Below the pieces are notes generated by a model. It saw only the letters and a list, made by a program, of their open reading frames with translations. It was not told where the DNA came from and searched no databases. The position numbers were made by a program, and so were the translations under genes. This document shows positions 9,237-18,166 of a stretch of DNA of 64,000 nt, piece by piece. Numbering within the stretch: the first letter of the stretch is position 1; every line of letters starts with the position of its first letter. The DNA is from Lysinibacillus sp. 2017 (GTDB lineage: Bacteria > Bacillota > Bacilli > Bacillales_A > Planococcaceae), in assembly GCF_003073375.1 (NCBI RefSeq), contig NZ_CP029002.1:3210001-3274000 (forward strand), given 5' to 3'.

Positions 9237-10220
9237 TCATTGCGCTTGTTCATCGTATAAATGACAAGCTACAGAATGACCAGGTTTAATTTCTCTTAAT
9301 ACGGGTGCTACTCTTTTACACGCTTCTGTTGCAAATGGACAACGTGTATGGAAGGTACATCCTGTTGGAGGATTCGATGGGCTCGGAATATCACCCGTTA
9401 ATAACATTTGATTTCCTTTATACTCTGGATCAGGAATTGGAACCGCTGAAAGTAATGCTTGTGTATATGGATGTAATGGTTTTTCATAAAGTGATTCACT
9501 TGTTGAAAGTTCTACCATACGTCCTAAATACATCACGCCTACACGGTCACTAATATGGCGTACAACCCCTAAATCATGGGCAATAAAGATATACGTTAGC
9601 CCTAAATCTTCTTGAAGCTGTTTCATTAAATTCAGTACTTGTGCCTGAATTGAAACATCCAGCGCAGATACCGGTTCATCCGCTATAATCAGCTTTGGAT
9701 TCGTCATAAGCGCTCTTGCAATACCGATACGTTGACGTTGACCACCACTAAATTGGTGTGGATAACGTTTTGCATGATATTCACTCAGTCCAACGATTTT
9801 TAAATAATCGAGTACTTTCTTTTTGCGTTCAGCAGAATCGCCAATTCCATGTACGATTAACGGTTCTTCTAAAATTTTTCCAATCGTATGTCTTGGATTT
9901 AACGATGCATACGGATCTTGGAATACCATTTGAATATCACGGCGCATTTTACGCATTGCTTCATCGGATAAAGCTGTTAAATCTGTACCATCAAAATGGA
10001 TTGTTCCTTCTGTTGGATTCGTTAGTCGCATAAGTACGCGGCCTGTTGTCGATTTACCACAACCCGATTCCCCAACAATCCCTAATGTTTCCCCTTCAAA
10101 TACTTCAAAAGAAACATTGTCTACCGCCTTTACATTACCTGTCACTCGAGACAATACGCCCGAATAAATTGGAAAATATTTTTTTAAATTTTCTACTTTT
10201 AATAGCACTTTTTCCGTCAT
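9237..10220 (-). CDS. dppF: Peptide ABC transporter ATPase DppF (copy 2)
   Basis: ATPase subunit of the second importer with GESGCGKST, FQDPYASLNP, SGGQRQR, LIIADEPVSALD and the switch HDLG. The C-terminal segment GCTFHTRCPFA keeps the Cys pattern of peptide-importer ATPases. Its ATG overlaps the dppD stop by four bases (ATGA), a sign of translational coupling. The length of 327 residues is normal, and it is a paralogue of 3396-4376. Confidence 0.94.
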   Translation of the reverse strand: MTEKVLLKVENLKKYFPIYSGVLSRVTGNVKAVDNVSFEVFEGETLGIVGESGCGKSTTGRVLMRLTNPTEGTIHFDGTDLTALSDEAMRKMRRDIQMVFQDPYASLNPRHTIGKILEEPLIVHGIGDSAERKKKVLDYLKIVGLSEYHAKRYPHQFSGGQRQRIGIARALMTNPKLIIADEPVSALDVSIQAQVLNLMKQLQEDLGLTYIFIAHDLGVVRHISDRVGVMYLGRMVELSTSESLYEKPLHPYTQALLSAVPIPDPEYKGNQMLLTGDIPSPSNPPTGCTFHTRCPFATEACKRVAPVLREIKPGHSVACHLYDEQAQ

Positions 10221-11206
10221 GATTGTGCAGCCTCCTCCGCTAAGAAGCAGCGTGTTTTGTGTGTCGCTGAAACATCATATAACGCTACATTCTCTTCTTT
10301 ACAGCGTGCAGTCGCAAATTGACAGCGTGGTGCAAAACGACACCCATGCGAGATGGAACCAGGCTTAGGTACGCTACCAGGAATTGAATATAGACTATCC
10401 TTTTTAAAACGCATATCTGGTACGGATTGGATTAAACCTTGCGTATATGGATGCTGTGGATTTTTGAAAATTTCATTAACTGGTGCTTCTTCAACAACTT
10501 GACCTGCGTACATAACGACAACACGTTCACATGTTTCTGCAACAACCCCTAAATCGTGGGTGATTAACATAATGGCCGTATTTAATCGTTCATTTAAATC
10601 ACGCATTAATTTTAAAATTTGTGCTTGGATTGTTACATCGAGCGCTGTTGTTGGTTCGTCTGCTATTAATACTTTCGGGTCACATACCAATGCCATCGCA
10701 ATCATGACTCGTTGACGCATACCGCCTGATAACTGGTGTGGGTATTCATCGATTAATTCCTCTGCTCGAGGTAAACCTACAAGCTTCATAATTTCAATGG
10801 CACGTGCACGGATTTGTTTTTTCGACCAAGATTTATTATGTATACGAATCGCTTCAGATAATTGATTTCCAATCGTAAATAAGGGATTAAGAGAAGTCAT
10901 GAGCTCTTGGAAAATCATCGCAACATCTTTCCCACGTACTGTTCGCATCTCCTTATCTGTTAATTTTGTTAAGTCTCGATCACGCAACAAAATTTCGCCG
11001 CCTGTTATTTTTCCAGGAGGGCTTGGTACTAATCCCATAATCGATAGAGAAGTTACACTTTTACCACAACCTGATTCTCCTACAATCCCAAGAATTTCAC
11101 CTTCCCGAATATTAAAACTAACATTGTCAATCGCTCTTACTGCGCCATCGTCTGTGAAAAAGGTTGTCTCTAAACCTTTCACTTCAAGAAGTACATTGCG
11201 TGTCAT
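10217..11206 (-). CDS. dppD: Peptide ABC transporter ATPase DppD (copy 2)
   Basis: First gene of the second dpp operon, 329 residues, with GESGCGKSV, signature SGGMRQR, Walker [13 protein letters not shown] and HDLG. The C-terminal Cys motif GCRFAPRCQFA is present. One difference from copy 1 stands out: the Q-loop reads FQELMTSLNP where the family usually has FQEPMTSLNP; the glutamine itself is kept. The start is ATG 11206 after AAGGAGAG. A promoter and CodY-like box lie 45-90 bp upstream. Confidence 0.94.
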   Translation of the reverse strand: MTRNVLLEVKGLETTFFTDDGAVRAIDNVSFNIREGEILGIVGESGCGKSVTSLSIMGLVPSPPGKITGGEILLRDRDLTKLTDKEMRTVRGKDVAMIFQELMTSLNPLFTIGNQLSEAIRIHNKSWSKKQIRARAIEIMKLVGLPRAEELIDEYPHQLSGGMRQRVMIAMALVCDPKVLIADEPTTALDVTIQAQILKLMRDLNERLNTAIMLITHDLGVVAETCERVVVMYAGQVVEEAPVNEIFKNPQHPYTQGLIQSVPDMRFKKDSLYSIPGSVPKPGSISHGCRFAPRCQFATARCKEENVALYDVSATHKTRCFLAEEAAQS

Positions 11207-11250
11207 CTAGCTCTCTCCTTTTTCTGACAATAGATTTTAGAATAGTCATA

Positions 11251-11279
11251 ATAATATACTAATAAAATGCAATTTACAA
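11251..11279 (-). promoter_or_regulatory. Sigma-A-type promoter of dpp operon 2
   Basis: The minus strand shows -35 TTGTAA (11274-11279) and -10 TATTAT (11251-11256) with a 17-bp spacer, followed about 45 bp later by the dppD start. Confidence 0.6.
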
Positions 11280-11292
11280 TATTCAGAATAAT
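11278..11292 (-). promoter_or_regulatory. CodY-like box of dpp operon 2
   Basis: AATATTCAGAATAAT (plus strand) matches the CodY consensus AATTTTCWGAAAATT at 12 of 15 positions and abuts the -35 element. Repression by CodY during amino-acid sufficiency is plausible. Confidence 0.5.
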
Positions 11293-11415
11293 AATAAACT
11301 ACAGAAAGTTAGTTAAATTGTTAATTTTTGTTCATTTTTACCTTTTTTGTATACTATTTTCGTTTGTATTTATTTTGCGTAAAATACCTTTCTCGCTATT
11401 TAAATATAAAAAAAA

Positions 11416-11447
11416 CTGTTTATGTTTGATTTTTCAAACGTAAACAG
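11416..11447 (-). terminator. Terminator of ygaD
   Basis: Stem CTGTTTATGTTTGA (11416-11429) with its near-perfect complement at 11434-11447 and a TTTT loop, followed by a T-run on the minus strand (the A-run before 11416). Confidence 0.85.
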
Positions 11448-11488
11448 TTTTTTATTTTTAATTTATTATGTGTTAAATTTTTTTTGCT

Positions 11489-13234
11489 TTAGTCTAAATG
11501 TTGCACTTGGAAAAGGTTATAATAGACCCCTTCTTGTTGCATCAATTGAGCGTGATTGCCCGACTCTACAATTTTTCCGTATTCAATGACAAAAATTTTG
11601 TCTGCATGCGTAATTGTAGAAAGTCTATGTGCAATGACAATTGTTGTTCTGTCATGTGCTAAGCGATCTAGCGAATCTTGAATCAATGCTTCACTTTCCA
11701 AATCTAATGCTGAAGTAGCCTCATCTAGTACTAAAATTGGCGGGTTTTTCAAGAATACTCGTGCAATCGCAACACGCTGCTTTTGACCACCCGATAATTT
11801 CACACCGCGCTCGCCTACCTTTGTGTTATAGCCCTCAGGTAAGTTCATTATGAAATCATGTGCATTTGCTGCTTTTGCTGCAGCAATAATTTGTTCATCC
11901 GTTGCACTAGGATTCCCCATTAAAATATTTTGTTTCACTGAATCACTAAATAAAATATTGTCTTGTAGAACAATCCCAATTTGTGAGCGCAATGAATGAA
12001 TCGTTACATCTTTAATATTGATATTATCAATATTCACTGCACCTGTAGTTACATCATAAAATCGTGGAATTAAACTGACTATGGTCGATTTTCCTCCACC
12101 ACTCATCCCGACAAATGCTACAGTTTGTCCTGGTTCAATGGTAAAATCGACGTTATTTAAAATCGTCTTACCATTGTCCTCATATTGAAATGAAACGTGG
12201 TCAAATTGTAATTTTCCTTTTGCTAGTGGTAAATCAATCGCATTTTCTTTATTTTGTACGTCATATTTTTCATCCATTAATTCAAACATACGGTCCATCG
12301 ATGCAATCGATTGAGTTAACGTTGTCGATGAACTTACTAATCGACGTAATGGTCCATAAAGTCGTTCAATATATGCATAAAACGCGACCATCACACCAAT
12401 TGAAAGATCCCCATTTAAATATTGATAGCCAGCGAAACCAATAACGATTAATGGTGCCATATCTGTAATTGTATTCACAACAGCAAAGGACTTGGCATTC
12501 CAGCGCGAGTGCGCCAATGCTTTATCTAAAAACTCTCCATTTGTTTCGTCGAAAATTTGCTGTTCATGCTTTTCAAGTGTAAAGCTCTTGATAATGCTCA
12601 TACCTGCAACACGTTCATGTAAGTAGCTTTGTACACCAGCAAGTGCTTGCGAGCGTTCACGTGTTAGGCTTCGTAATTTACCGAAGAAAAACTTCACGCT
12701 AATTGCATAAAACGGTAGCGCAATGAGCGAAACAATTGTCAGTTTTACATCCATCGAAAACATTATGCCGATCACGATTAAAATCGTTGCAAGGTCTAAC
12801 CATAAATTCATAAGTCCTGTCATAACAAAGTTTTTCGTTTGCTCAACATCGTTAATAACACGTGAAATAACCTCTCCAGCACGTGTATTCGCATAATACT
12901 TTAAACTTAATTTTTGTAGGTGTCCGTACAATTCTTTACGAATATCAAATAAAATATTATTACTTAAATTTTGTGCAAAGTATTGGCGGTAATATTCAAT
13001 TGGTGGACGAATAATAAAGAACACGACAAGCGCGATTCCAATCCACGTAAACAATTTATCTGTTTTTTCTTGTTTTGTTAATACTTCACTTAATAACACA
13101 TCATCTAAAATCACTTGCAAAAGCCATGGTAAAAACAATGGAATCGCAAATTTCATAATCCCGATAATAATCGTTAAAAAAAGTAAAAACTTATATGGTT
13201 TTACAAAACGCATATATCTTTTAATACTATTCAA
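11489..13234 (-). CDS. ygaD: ABC exporter, YgaD-type (fused membrane and ATPase domains)
   Basis: Half-transporter of the multidrug/lipid exporter type that works as a dimer in the membrane. Residues 1-310 form a six-helix exporter domain with an ASMDRMFEL coupling segment. The ATPase domain follows with Walker [11 protein letters not shown], signature LSGGQKQR, Walker [13 protein letters not shown] and HRLST switch. Length (581) and sequence match B. subtilis YgaD, and it is next to ygaC as in B. subtilis. The predicted start is TTG 13234 after AAGGGGGAAG. The substrate is not known. Confidence 0.9.
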   Translation of the reverse strand: MNSIKRYMRFVKPYKFLLFLTIIIGIMKFAIPLFLPWLLQVILDDVLLSEVLTKQEKTDKLFTWIGIALVVFFIIRPPIEYYRQYFAQNLSNNILFDIRKELYGHLQKLSLKYYANTRAGEVISRVINDVEQTKNFVMTGLMNLWLDLATILIVIGIMFSMDVKLTIVSLIALPFYAISVKFFFGKLRSLTRERSQALAGVQSYLHERVAGMSIIKSFTLEKHEQQIFDETNGEFLDKALAHSRWNAKSFAVVNTITDMAPLIVIGFAGYQYLNGDLSIGVMVAFYAYIERLYGPLRRLVSSSTTLTQSIASMDRMFELMDEKYDVQNKENAIDLPLAKGKLQFDHVSFQYEDNGKTILNNVDFTIEPGQTVAFVGMSGGGKSTIVSLIPRFYDVTTGAVNIDNINIKDVTIHSLRSQIGIVLQDNILFSDSVKQNILMGNPSATDEQIIAAAKAANAHDFIMNLPEGYNTKVGERGVKLSGGQKQRVAIARVFLKNPPILVLDEATSALDLESEALIQDSLDRLAHDRTTIVIAHRLSTITHADKIFVIEYGKIVESGNHAQLMQQEGVYYNLFQVQHLD

Positions 13235-13345
13235 TGCAAAACACTTCCCCCTTCAGTCAATTTTGCAACAGCCACTATCATATCATAATTTTTTATTTTC
13301 TAATGGTAGGTACGCTTATATATCTTTACCACGAAACGAAAAGAA

Positions 13346-13382
13346 AAACACAAGCGAACATTTTTCACGCTCGCTTGTGTTT
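13346..13382 (-). terminator. Terminator of ygaC
   Basis: Perfect 12-bp stem AAACACAAGCGA (13346-13357) with TCGCTTGTGTTT (13371-13382). It separates ygaC from ygaD on the minus strand. Confidence 0.8.
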
Positions 13383-13385
13383 TCC

Positions 13386-13934
13386 TTACTCTTTATTTGC
13401 TTGAATTTCGCTTATTAACTCATAACGGTTTGTCCAGGATTGAATAAAGTCAGGTGCAAATGGTCCACGTCGTTGTTCAATCCAACTTATTAACGTTTTC
13501 ACATTGCGTTTTAAGATTTTATCAATCACTTCCGGATAATTCATTTCTTTTTTGTGCTGCTCGTATTCATCTTCGTCTAGTAATGTGTAACTCATATCTG
13601 GGAACACTTTTACATCTAAATCGTAGTCGATGTACTTTAAGCAATTATTATCAAAGGCAAAAGGAGAGCTGATATTACAATAGTAGTAAACACCGTCTTC
13701 TCTTAGCATACAAATAATATTGAACCAAAGCTCTGCATGGAAATAACAAATAGAAGGTTCTCTAGTCAACCAAGTTCGTCCATCTGATTCCGTTACGAGT
13801 GTTTTTTCATTCGCACCGATAATGATATTTTTAGTCGCCTTTAAAACCATCGTTTCTTGCCAGACACGGTGGATACTACCATTGTGCTTGTAACTATGTA
13901 TTTGTATCGTTTCTCCCTCAATCGGTAATGCCAT
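13386..13934 (-). CDS. ygaC: YgaC-like DUF402 protein
   Basis: Predicted cytosolic protein of about 182 residues in the DUF402 (FomD-like/nucleoside diphosphatase) superfamily. It has the characteristic segments [14 protein letters not shown] near the N-terminus, [15 protein letters not shown] and a central acidic block [13 protein letters not shown] with conserved aspartates that in related proteins bind divalent metal. ATG 13934 is chosen for its GGTGG ribosome-binding site and the match to the YgaC N-terminus. The open frame continues 58 codons upstream without support. Reaction in this organism: inferred hydrolase, not proven. Confidence 0.85.
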   Translation of the reverse strand: MALPIEGETIQIHSYKHNGSIHRVWQETMVLKATKNIIIGANEKTLVTESDGRTWLTREPSICYFHAELWFNIICMLREDGVYYYCNISSPFAFDNNCLKYIDYDLDVKVFPDMSYTLLDEDEYEQHKKEMNYPEVIDKILKRNVKTLISWIEQRRGPFAPDFIQSWTNRYELISEIQANKE

Positions 13935-14140
13935 CTGAAGCCCCACCTTTTCGTCATAGCTAAAAATTCTAGCGGTCTTTATTGTATTATAACAATGCTT
14001 TAGCAAAACTTGTAGTTCGAATGCTATTATTTTCAATATTGTTTGAAAAAAATCCGCAATTTTTTGACAAAAAGAAAAAAGCACATTCATATGAATGTGC
14101 TTTTCCATAAAATATGCTATACAACTTTCATGTCAACGCC

Positions 14141-14365
14141 TTAAAAGTTGTTATTATTACGTTTTGCAAATTGCATATTTTGTTGTTCTTGATCGCGTTT
14201 TTGTTTTTGTTTTTGTTGCTCTACTTCATTGAAGTTTAGCTCCTGAGCAAACTCTTCATTATTATTTTGCTGTTGGTTTTTCGAGAATGGATTGTTTTGC
14301 TTGTTCTGGTTGTTTTGCTTATTTTGGTTGTTCTGGTTGTTCTGGTTGTTTTGATTTTGTCTCAT
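14141..14365 (-). CDS. Asn/Gln-rich small spore protein, gamma-type SASP-like
   Basis: Short hydrophilic protein of 74 residues made mostly of Asn, Gln and Lys, with an N-terminal NQNN/KQNN repeat tract and a FAQELNFNEVEQQKQ segment resembling the FASETNAQQVRKQ repeats of gamma-type SASPs (SspE), which serve as an amino-acid store in spores. It occupies the sspE place between mutY and ygaC. A GGAGGTGAT ribosome-binding site precedes ATG 14365, and a good sigma-G promoter lies just upstream. The sequence is diverged from classical SspE, so the name is left open. Confidence 0.65.
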   Translation of the reverse strand: MRQNQNNQNNQNNQNKQNNQNKQNNPFSKNQQQNNNEEFAQELNFNEVEQQKQKQKRDQEQQNMQFAKRNNNNF

Positions 14366-14386
14366 CAATATCACCTCCATGACCAT

Positions 14387-14416
14387 TATTTTGGACTGAG
14401 ATGAAATGAAATATGC
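14387..14416 (-). promoter_or_regulatory. Sigma-G-type forespore promoter
   Basis: On the minus strand GCATA (14412-14416) and CAAAATA (14387-14393) are separated by 18 bp, close to the forespore consensus GHATR-N17/18-CATNHTA (one mismatch in the -10). It ends about 21 bp before the start of the SASP-like gene. Confidence 0.6.
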
Positions 14417-14447
14417 ATGAGATTTTGAGAAAAGTTTTAAAATCGTT

Positions 14448-15503
14448 TTATTTTAGTTTGTCCCAAATTTTTAACATGGGTACGGGCATTGGTAATAGAT
14501 TGATTTGTTCTTTTGTGAGAAATGCAGCATCTTCAGGTAATGTTCCTTCACTCTTACAATCGACTAAATGACTTTCAATTTGCCACTTTAAATGGGAAAA
14601 CACATGTTTAAAATCAACAATTGGTACAGCTAATTGTTTGTCTAAAACAAGTCCATATTGCTTTTCAAGTTTTGACAAGCTGTCCTCGCCTTCTAAACGT
14701 TCCACCATAATAAACTGCCACATATTAGCAAGAAGCCCTGCGCTTGAGCGCTTCTCCATTAAAAATCGGCCGGATGGATCACGTACAACAAACACATCAT
14801 ACTCGATACTTTTTGTTTTCACTTTTTTTGATTTCACCGGTAATGTTGATGGATCGCCCTCTTGAAAGGCTGTGCAATAATCACGTACAGGACATAGTAA
14901 GCATTTTGGTGAAGTCGGTGTACAAATAACCGCGCCTAGCTCCATTAATCCTTGGTTAAATGCGGATGTGTTATTTAAATCGATTAATTCAGTCACAGCA
15001 TCCTCAAAAATTTTCTTTGTTTTCGGTAAGGAGATATCGGCGTCGATGTTTAATACACGACTTAATACACGCATAACATTTCCATCTACAGCATGCTCGG
15101 GTTTTCCGTATGCAATACTTAATATTGCACCAGCTGTATAAGGTCCTACACCTTTTAGTTTTGAAATATCTACGCGATTGTCTGGTACTTTTCCGCCGTA
15201 CGTTTCGACGACTTCTCTTACGCCTGCTTGTAAATTGCGCGCACGGGAATAATATCCGAGACCTTCCCACATTTTTAAAAGTTCTTCTTCTGATGCATAG
15301 GCTAAGTTTTCCGCTGTCGGGTACTTTTCTATAAAACGGTTGTAATAAGGGATAACAGTATCCACTCTTGTTTGCTGTAACATCACTTCAGACACCCAAA
15401 TTTTATAAGGCTCTTTCGTGTGACGCCACGGCAAATCACGTTGTTCTTGTTTAAACCAGTCGATTAGTGCTTTTCGAAATTGTTTTGTATATTGGTAGTT
15501 CAC
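14448..15503 (-). CDS. mutY: A/G-specific adenine DNA glycosylase MutY
   Basis: Base-excision repair enzyme that removes adenine mispaired with 8-oxoguanine. The N-terminal half has the helix-hairpin-helix LKGVGPYTAGAI, the catalytic glutamate in SEVMLQQT and the catalytic aspartate in AVDGNVMRV. The iron-sulfur motif C-x6-C-x2-C-x5-C is intact (CTPTSPKCLLCPVRDYC). The C-terminal NUDIX-like domain (8-oxoG recognition) follows, with FKHVFSHLKW. GTG 15503 is chosen because GGAGG lies five bases upstream; the longer TTG start would overlap that site. Length 351 is typical. Confidence 0.96.
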   Translation of the reverse strand: MNYQYTKQFRKALIDWFKQEQRDLPWRHTKEPYKIWVSEVMLQQTRVDTVIPYYNRFIEKYPTAENLAYASEEELLKMWEGLGYYSRARNLQAGVREVVETYGGKVPDNRVDISKLKGVGPYTAGAILSIAYGKPEHAVDGNVMRVLSRVLNIDADISLPKTKKIFEDAVTELIDLNNTSAFNQGLMELGAVICTPTSPKCLLCPVRDYCTAFQEGDPSTLPVKSKKVKTKSIEYDVFVVRDPSGRFLMEKRSSAGLLANMWQFIMVERLEGEDSLSKLEKQYGLVLDKQLAVPIVDFKHVFSHLKWQIESHLVDCKSEGTLPEDAAFLTKEQINLLPMPVPMLKIWDKLK

Positions 15504-15618
15504 AATGTCCTCCAAAAATTCGATTTTATTTCCTTGAAAAAGGGTATATTATAAAGATAAGAACCATTGTTAAATATTTCCGTTCTATAACGGTTCCACT
15601 AACGAGGGGATGATAAAT

Positions 15619-16608
15619 TTGGATTCAGGCACACATTTCGTTATGGGAATTGCTTTAGGTGGATTGGCACTTGCTGATCCTGTCGTAGCAAGTCATCCAA
15701 TCACTTTTACAGCTGTTATGGCAGGTGCAATTATTGGTTCGCAAGCACCTGACGCTGATACCATTTTAAAGCTTCGTAATAATGCTGTATATATTCGTCA
15801 TCATCGTGGCATTACACACTCTATTCCCGCAGTCCTTTTATGGCCATTATTGATTACAGGCGTATTATCACTATTCTTATCCACTACGGATGTTTTCCAT
15901 TTATGGTTATGGACACAACTTGCTGTTTTTCTACATGTATTTGTTGATATTTTTAATGCCTATGGTACACAAGCACTTCGTCCATTTTCGAAAAAATGGG
16001 TGGCGCTCGGTGTCATTAATACATTTGATCCGTTTATTTTTGGAATGCATTGCGTCGGTATTTTATTATGGGCGTTTGGTGCAGATCCAGTACTTATATT
16101 TAGTATCATGTATATAATCATTGCTTTTTATTATGTGGTACGTTTTGCATTACAAAAGGCGATAAAGGCAGCTGTTCATAAAGAGCTACAAGACGAAGAA
16201 TTTGTCATCGTGGCTCCGACAATAAACTTCTTTCAATGGAAAATCGCCGCAAAGTCCAAAACGCATTTTTATGTCGGTCGTGCTTATGGAAGATCGGTTA
16301 ACATTTATGACAAGTTCAAAATCGAACCGATTCCTAAAACCAAACTTGTTGAAAAGGCCTTAAAAGATCCAAACCTTGATGCCTTTTTATCGTTCTCTCC
16401 TCTTCATCGTTGGGAAATTGCTGAACTTGAGAACGGCTTAATGGAGCTGCGCTTAATCGATTTACGTTATCGTAGTAAGGATCGTTATCCATTCGTTGCA
16501 GTCGCTCACTTAGACGATAACTTACAAATTGTAAATTCTTATACTGGTTGGATCTTTACAGAAGAAAAGCTTCAAAAAAAATTACAAATTGGTGCAGGAA
16601 ATGAATAA
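15619..16608 (+). CDS. yfhP: YfhP-like membrane metal-dependent hydrolase
   Basis: Integral membrane protein of the YdjM/YfhP metal-dependent hydrolase family. The N-terminal half carries SQAPDADT and HHRGITHS, the His/Asp motifs of the family, then several membrane helices and FVDIFNAYGTQALRPFS. The C-terminal soluble part (about 130 residues) ends in SYTGWIF. TTG 15619 is preferred because GAGGGG sits nine bases upstream and the protein then begins MDSGTH, as YfhP does. It is divergent from mutY, next to it as in B. subtilis. The physiological substrate is unknown. Confidence 0.87.
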   Translation: MDSGTHFVMGIALGGLALADPVVASHPITFTAVMAGAIIGSQAPDADTILKLRNNAVYIRHHRGITHSIPAVLLWPLLITGVLSLFLSTTDVFHLWLWTQLAVFLHVFVDIFNAYGTQALRPFSKKWVALGVINTFDPFIFGMHCVGILLWAFGADPVLIFSIMYIIIAFYYVVRFALQKAIKAAVHKELQDEEFVIVAPTINFFQWKIAAKSKTHFYVGRAYGRSVNIYDKFKIEPIPKTKLVEKALKDPNLDAFLSFSPLHRWEIAELENGLMELRLIDLRYRSKDRYPFVAVAHLDDNLQIVNSYTGWIFTEEKLQKKLQIGAGNE

Positions 16609-16615
16609 ATGAAAT

Positions 16616-16651
16616 AGGCTGTACTGTTAGTTGCCACTTCCAGTACAGCCT
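16616..16651 (+). terminator. Terminator of yfhP
   Basis: Perfect 11-bp stem AGGCTGTACTG (16616-16626) with CAGTACAGCCT (16641-16651) followed by TATTTTTT on the plus strand. Confidence 0.88.
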
Positions 16652-16657
16652 TATTTT

Positions 16658-16927
16658 TTAGTTTACTGTATCTTCACTATCATTTAATAAGTGCGCATAT
16701 TTCGGGTTCTTCGCCGCAAATAAATGTAGCTTATCCCCGTAGCTTTCGATTAATTGGCTCACTAATTTTGCTGTATATTCTGCGCCTCGGTAATCCATTC
16801 CAGCTTTAGCTGAAGTCGATTCGAAGTCACTGCATAATAGCTCCACCCAAGTTCGAGCGCGTCCAATCGGTAATTCAGGATTTTTTTCTACCAATTGCTG
16901 CGTTAACTTTTCGTATAATGTTTCCAT
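16658..16927 (-). CDS. yfhJ: YfhJ-family small protein
   Basis: Soluble protein of 89 residues of the YfhJ (WVELL-motif) family, with RARTWVELLCSDFE near residues 23-36 and a C-terminal KLHLFAAKNPKY. The ribosome-binding site AAGGGAAG precedes ATG 16927. It directly follows yfhH, so the two are probably cotranscribed with recX. No biochemical function is established for the family. Confidence 0.85.
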   Translation of the reverse strand: METLYEKLTQQLVEKNPELPIGRARTWVELLCSDFESTSAKAGMDYRGAEYTAKLVSQLIESYGDKLHLFAAKNPKYAHLLNDSEDTVN

Positions 16928-16928
16928 A

Positions 16929-17258
16929 TTACTTCCCTTCCTTCATTGGTCGTAAAATTGAAACAGGTAATGCTTCTTCAAAACGATCTGAGCCTAAACG
17001 GTGCCCCCATGCAAAACGCCCTTTTAAATAATCCACTTGGAAAAAATCGCCTGGTGAACCCGTAATACGGTACATTTCACCTGGAATAATTGTTGATAAA
17101 TCTACTAAATAAGCTTCTGCTAATAAGGCTTTGCGTTCATAAACTGCGTATTCGTTAACGATACCTAGCTGTTCTGATTTGCGTGCTCTTTCACGTAAGT
17201 TCGCAATTTCTTGACGTAATTCTTGTTCTGTCATAGCGCTATAAGTTACTTCATTCAT
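16929..17258 (-). CDS. yfhH: YfhH-family protein
   Basis: Small cytosolic protein of 109 residues. The first half is a helical ELRQEIANLRERARKSEQ segment and the second half a small beta domain (GEMYRITGS...FAWGHRL...EEALPVSIL), matching the YfhH family. ATG 17258 follows GAAGGAG; an 11-codon longer frame is not supported. It overlaps the end of recX by eight bases, implying coupling. Function unknown. Confidence 0.85.
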   Translation of the reverse strand: MNEVTYSAMTEQELRQEIANLRERARKSEQLGIVNEYAVYERKALLAEAYLVDLSTIIPGEMYRITGSPGDFFQVDYLKGRFAWGHRLGSDRFEEALPVSILRPMKEGK

Positions 17259-18060
17259 TTTGTTCTTGCTCCTTCTGTTCGATAAAATCATTAATTACTG
17301 CTATTGGAAATCCCTTTTGATAAAGAGCTTGCTTTACTTTTTGATGCAGTCCAGAGCTTGTAAACTTTGAAGCATATTTACGCCAAACTTTTTCACCCTG
17401 GCTTTCGATTAGTGCCGGCCACTCATCTTCTTGACGTTCTAGCTTAATTTTCTCTAGTATTTCCTTTGCAACTGCAAACGAATATCCTTTACGTAGCAAT
17501 ACATCTTGTATTTTTTGTTTCACCTGTGAGGGTGTTTTATTTTGACTCGATCGGACTGCTTTTTCTGCCAATTCCATCGCGAGCTTCAACTGCTCATCAT
17601 GGCTAAAGGTTTCGAGTACTTGCTCTTGTAAGCCTTTATCGATTCCTTTTTGCTTTAAATCTTGTCTAATGGCAGCTGGACCCTTTTTGGCCGTGCGCTT
17701 TCTAGTTTCCAGTAATGCCTTTGAAAAGCTTTCATCATTTAAAAAGCCTAAGTTCGTTAATTTATATAGCGCTTCTTGTACAACTGCTTCACCATGCCCT
17801 GCTTGCAGAAGCTTTGTTTTCACTTCATGCTCACTACGCATTTGAAAGCTTAAGAAACCTAGTGCTTTATTAAATGCCTTGGCGATTTCATCTTCATATT
17901 GTATTTCATCTATTTCGATTTGCTCAAGTACTTTGCCTTTTTGCAAGCCGAATTTTATAAGGGTACCTTCATCTACTGGAAAAGCATATTGTTCGTTTAG
18001 ATAAATATTGTAGCGCTCTTTATTGTTTTTTTGACGTGCAATTTTCGTAATGACTTGCAT
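17251..18060 (-). CDS. recX: Regulatory protein RecX
   Basis: RecX modulates RecA filaments during recombination and SOS repair. The protein of 269 residues is almost entirely helical and shows repeated three-helix RecX modules, for instance FLSFQMRSEHEVKTKL near residue 70 and GFLNDESFSKALLETR near residue 105. ATG 18060 has the ribosome-binding site GAGGTG; the upstream extension of 20 codons does not. The order recX-yfhH-yfhJ and its divergence from yfhF are as in B. subtilis. No LexA box was seen near it. Confidence 0.93.
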   Translation of the reverse strand: MQVITKIARQKNNKERYNIYLNEQYAFPVDEGTLIKFGLQKGKVLEQIEIDEIQYEDEIAKAFNKALGFLSFQMRSEHEVKTKLLQAGHGEAVVQEALYKLTNLGFLNDESFSKALLETRKRTAKKGPAAIRQDLKQKGIDKGLQEQVLETFSHDEQLKLAMELAEKAVRSSQNKTPSQVKQKIQDVLLRKGYSFAVAKEILEKIKLERQEDEWPALIESQGEKVWRKYASKFTSSGLHQKVKQALYQKGFPIAVINDFIEQKEQEQNE

Positions 18061-18166
18061 AGTTACACCTCGCTTTATTCCATTACCTTTCAGTATACAT
18101 CTTTTTACTTTGACTTTCATTGAACGGTATACTGAAGATACTATATTTCACAAGGAGGGATTTCGT

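Noticed and set aside
13935-14108. 58-residue N-terminal extension of YgaC
   Set aside because: The family starts at MALPIEGE, and a good ribosome-binding site lies just before that ATG.
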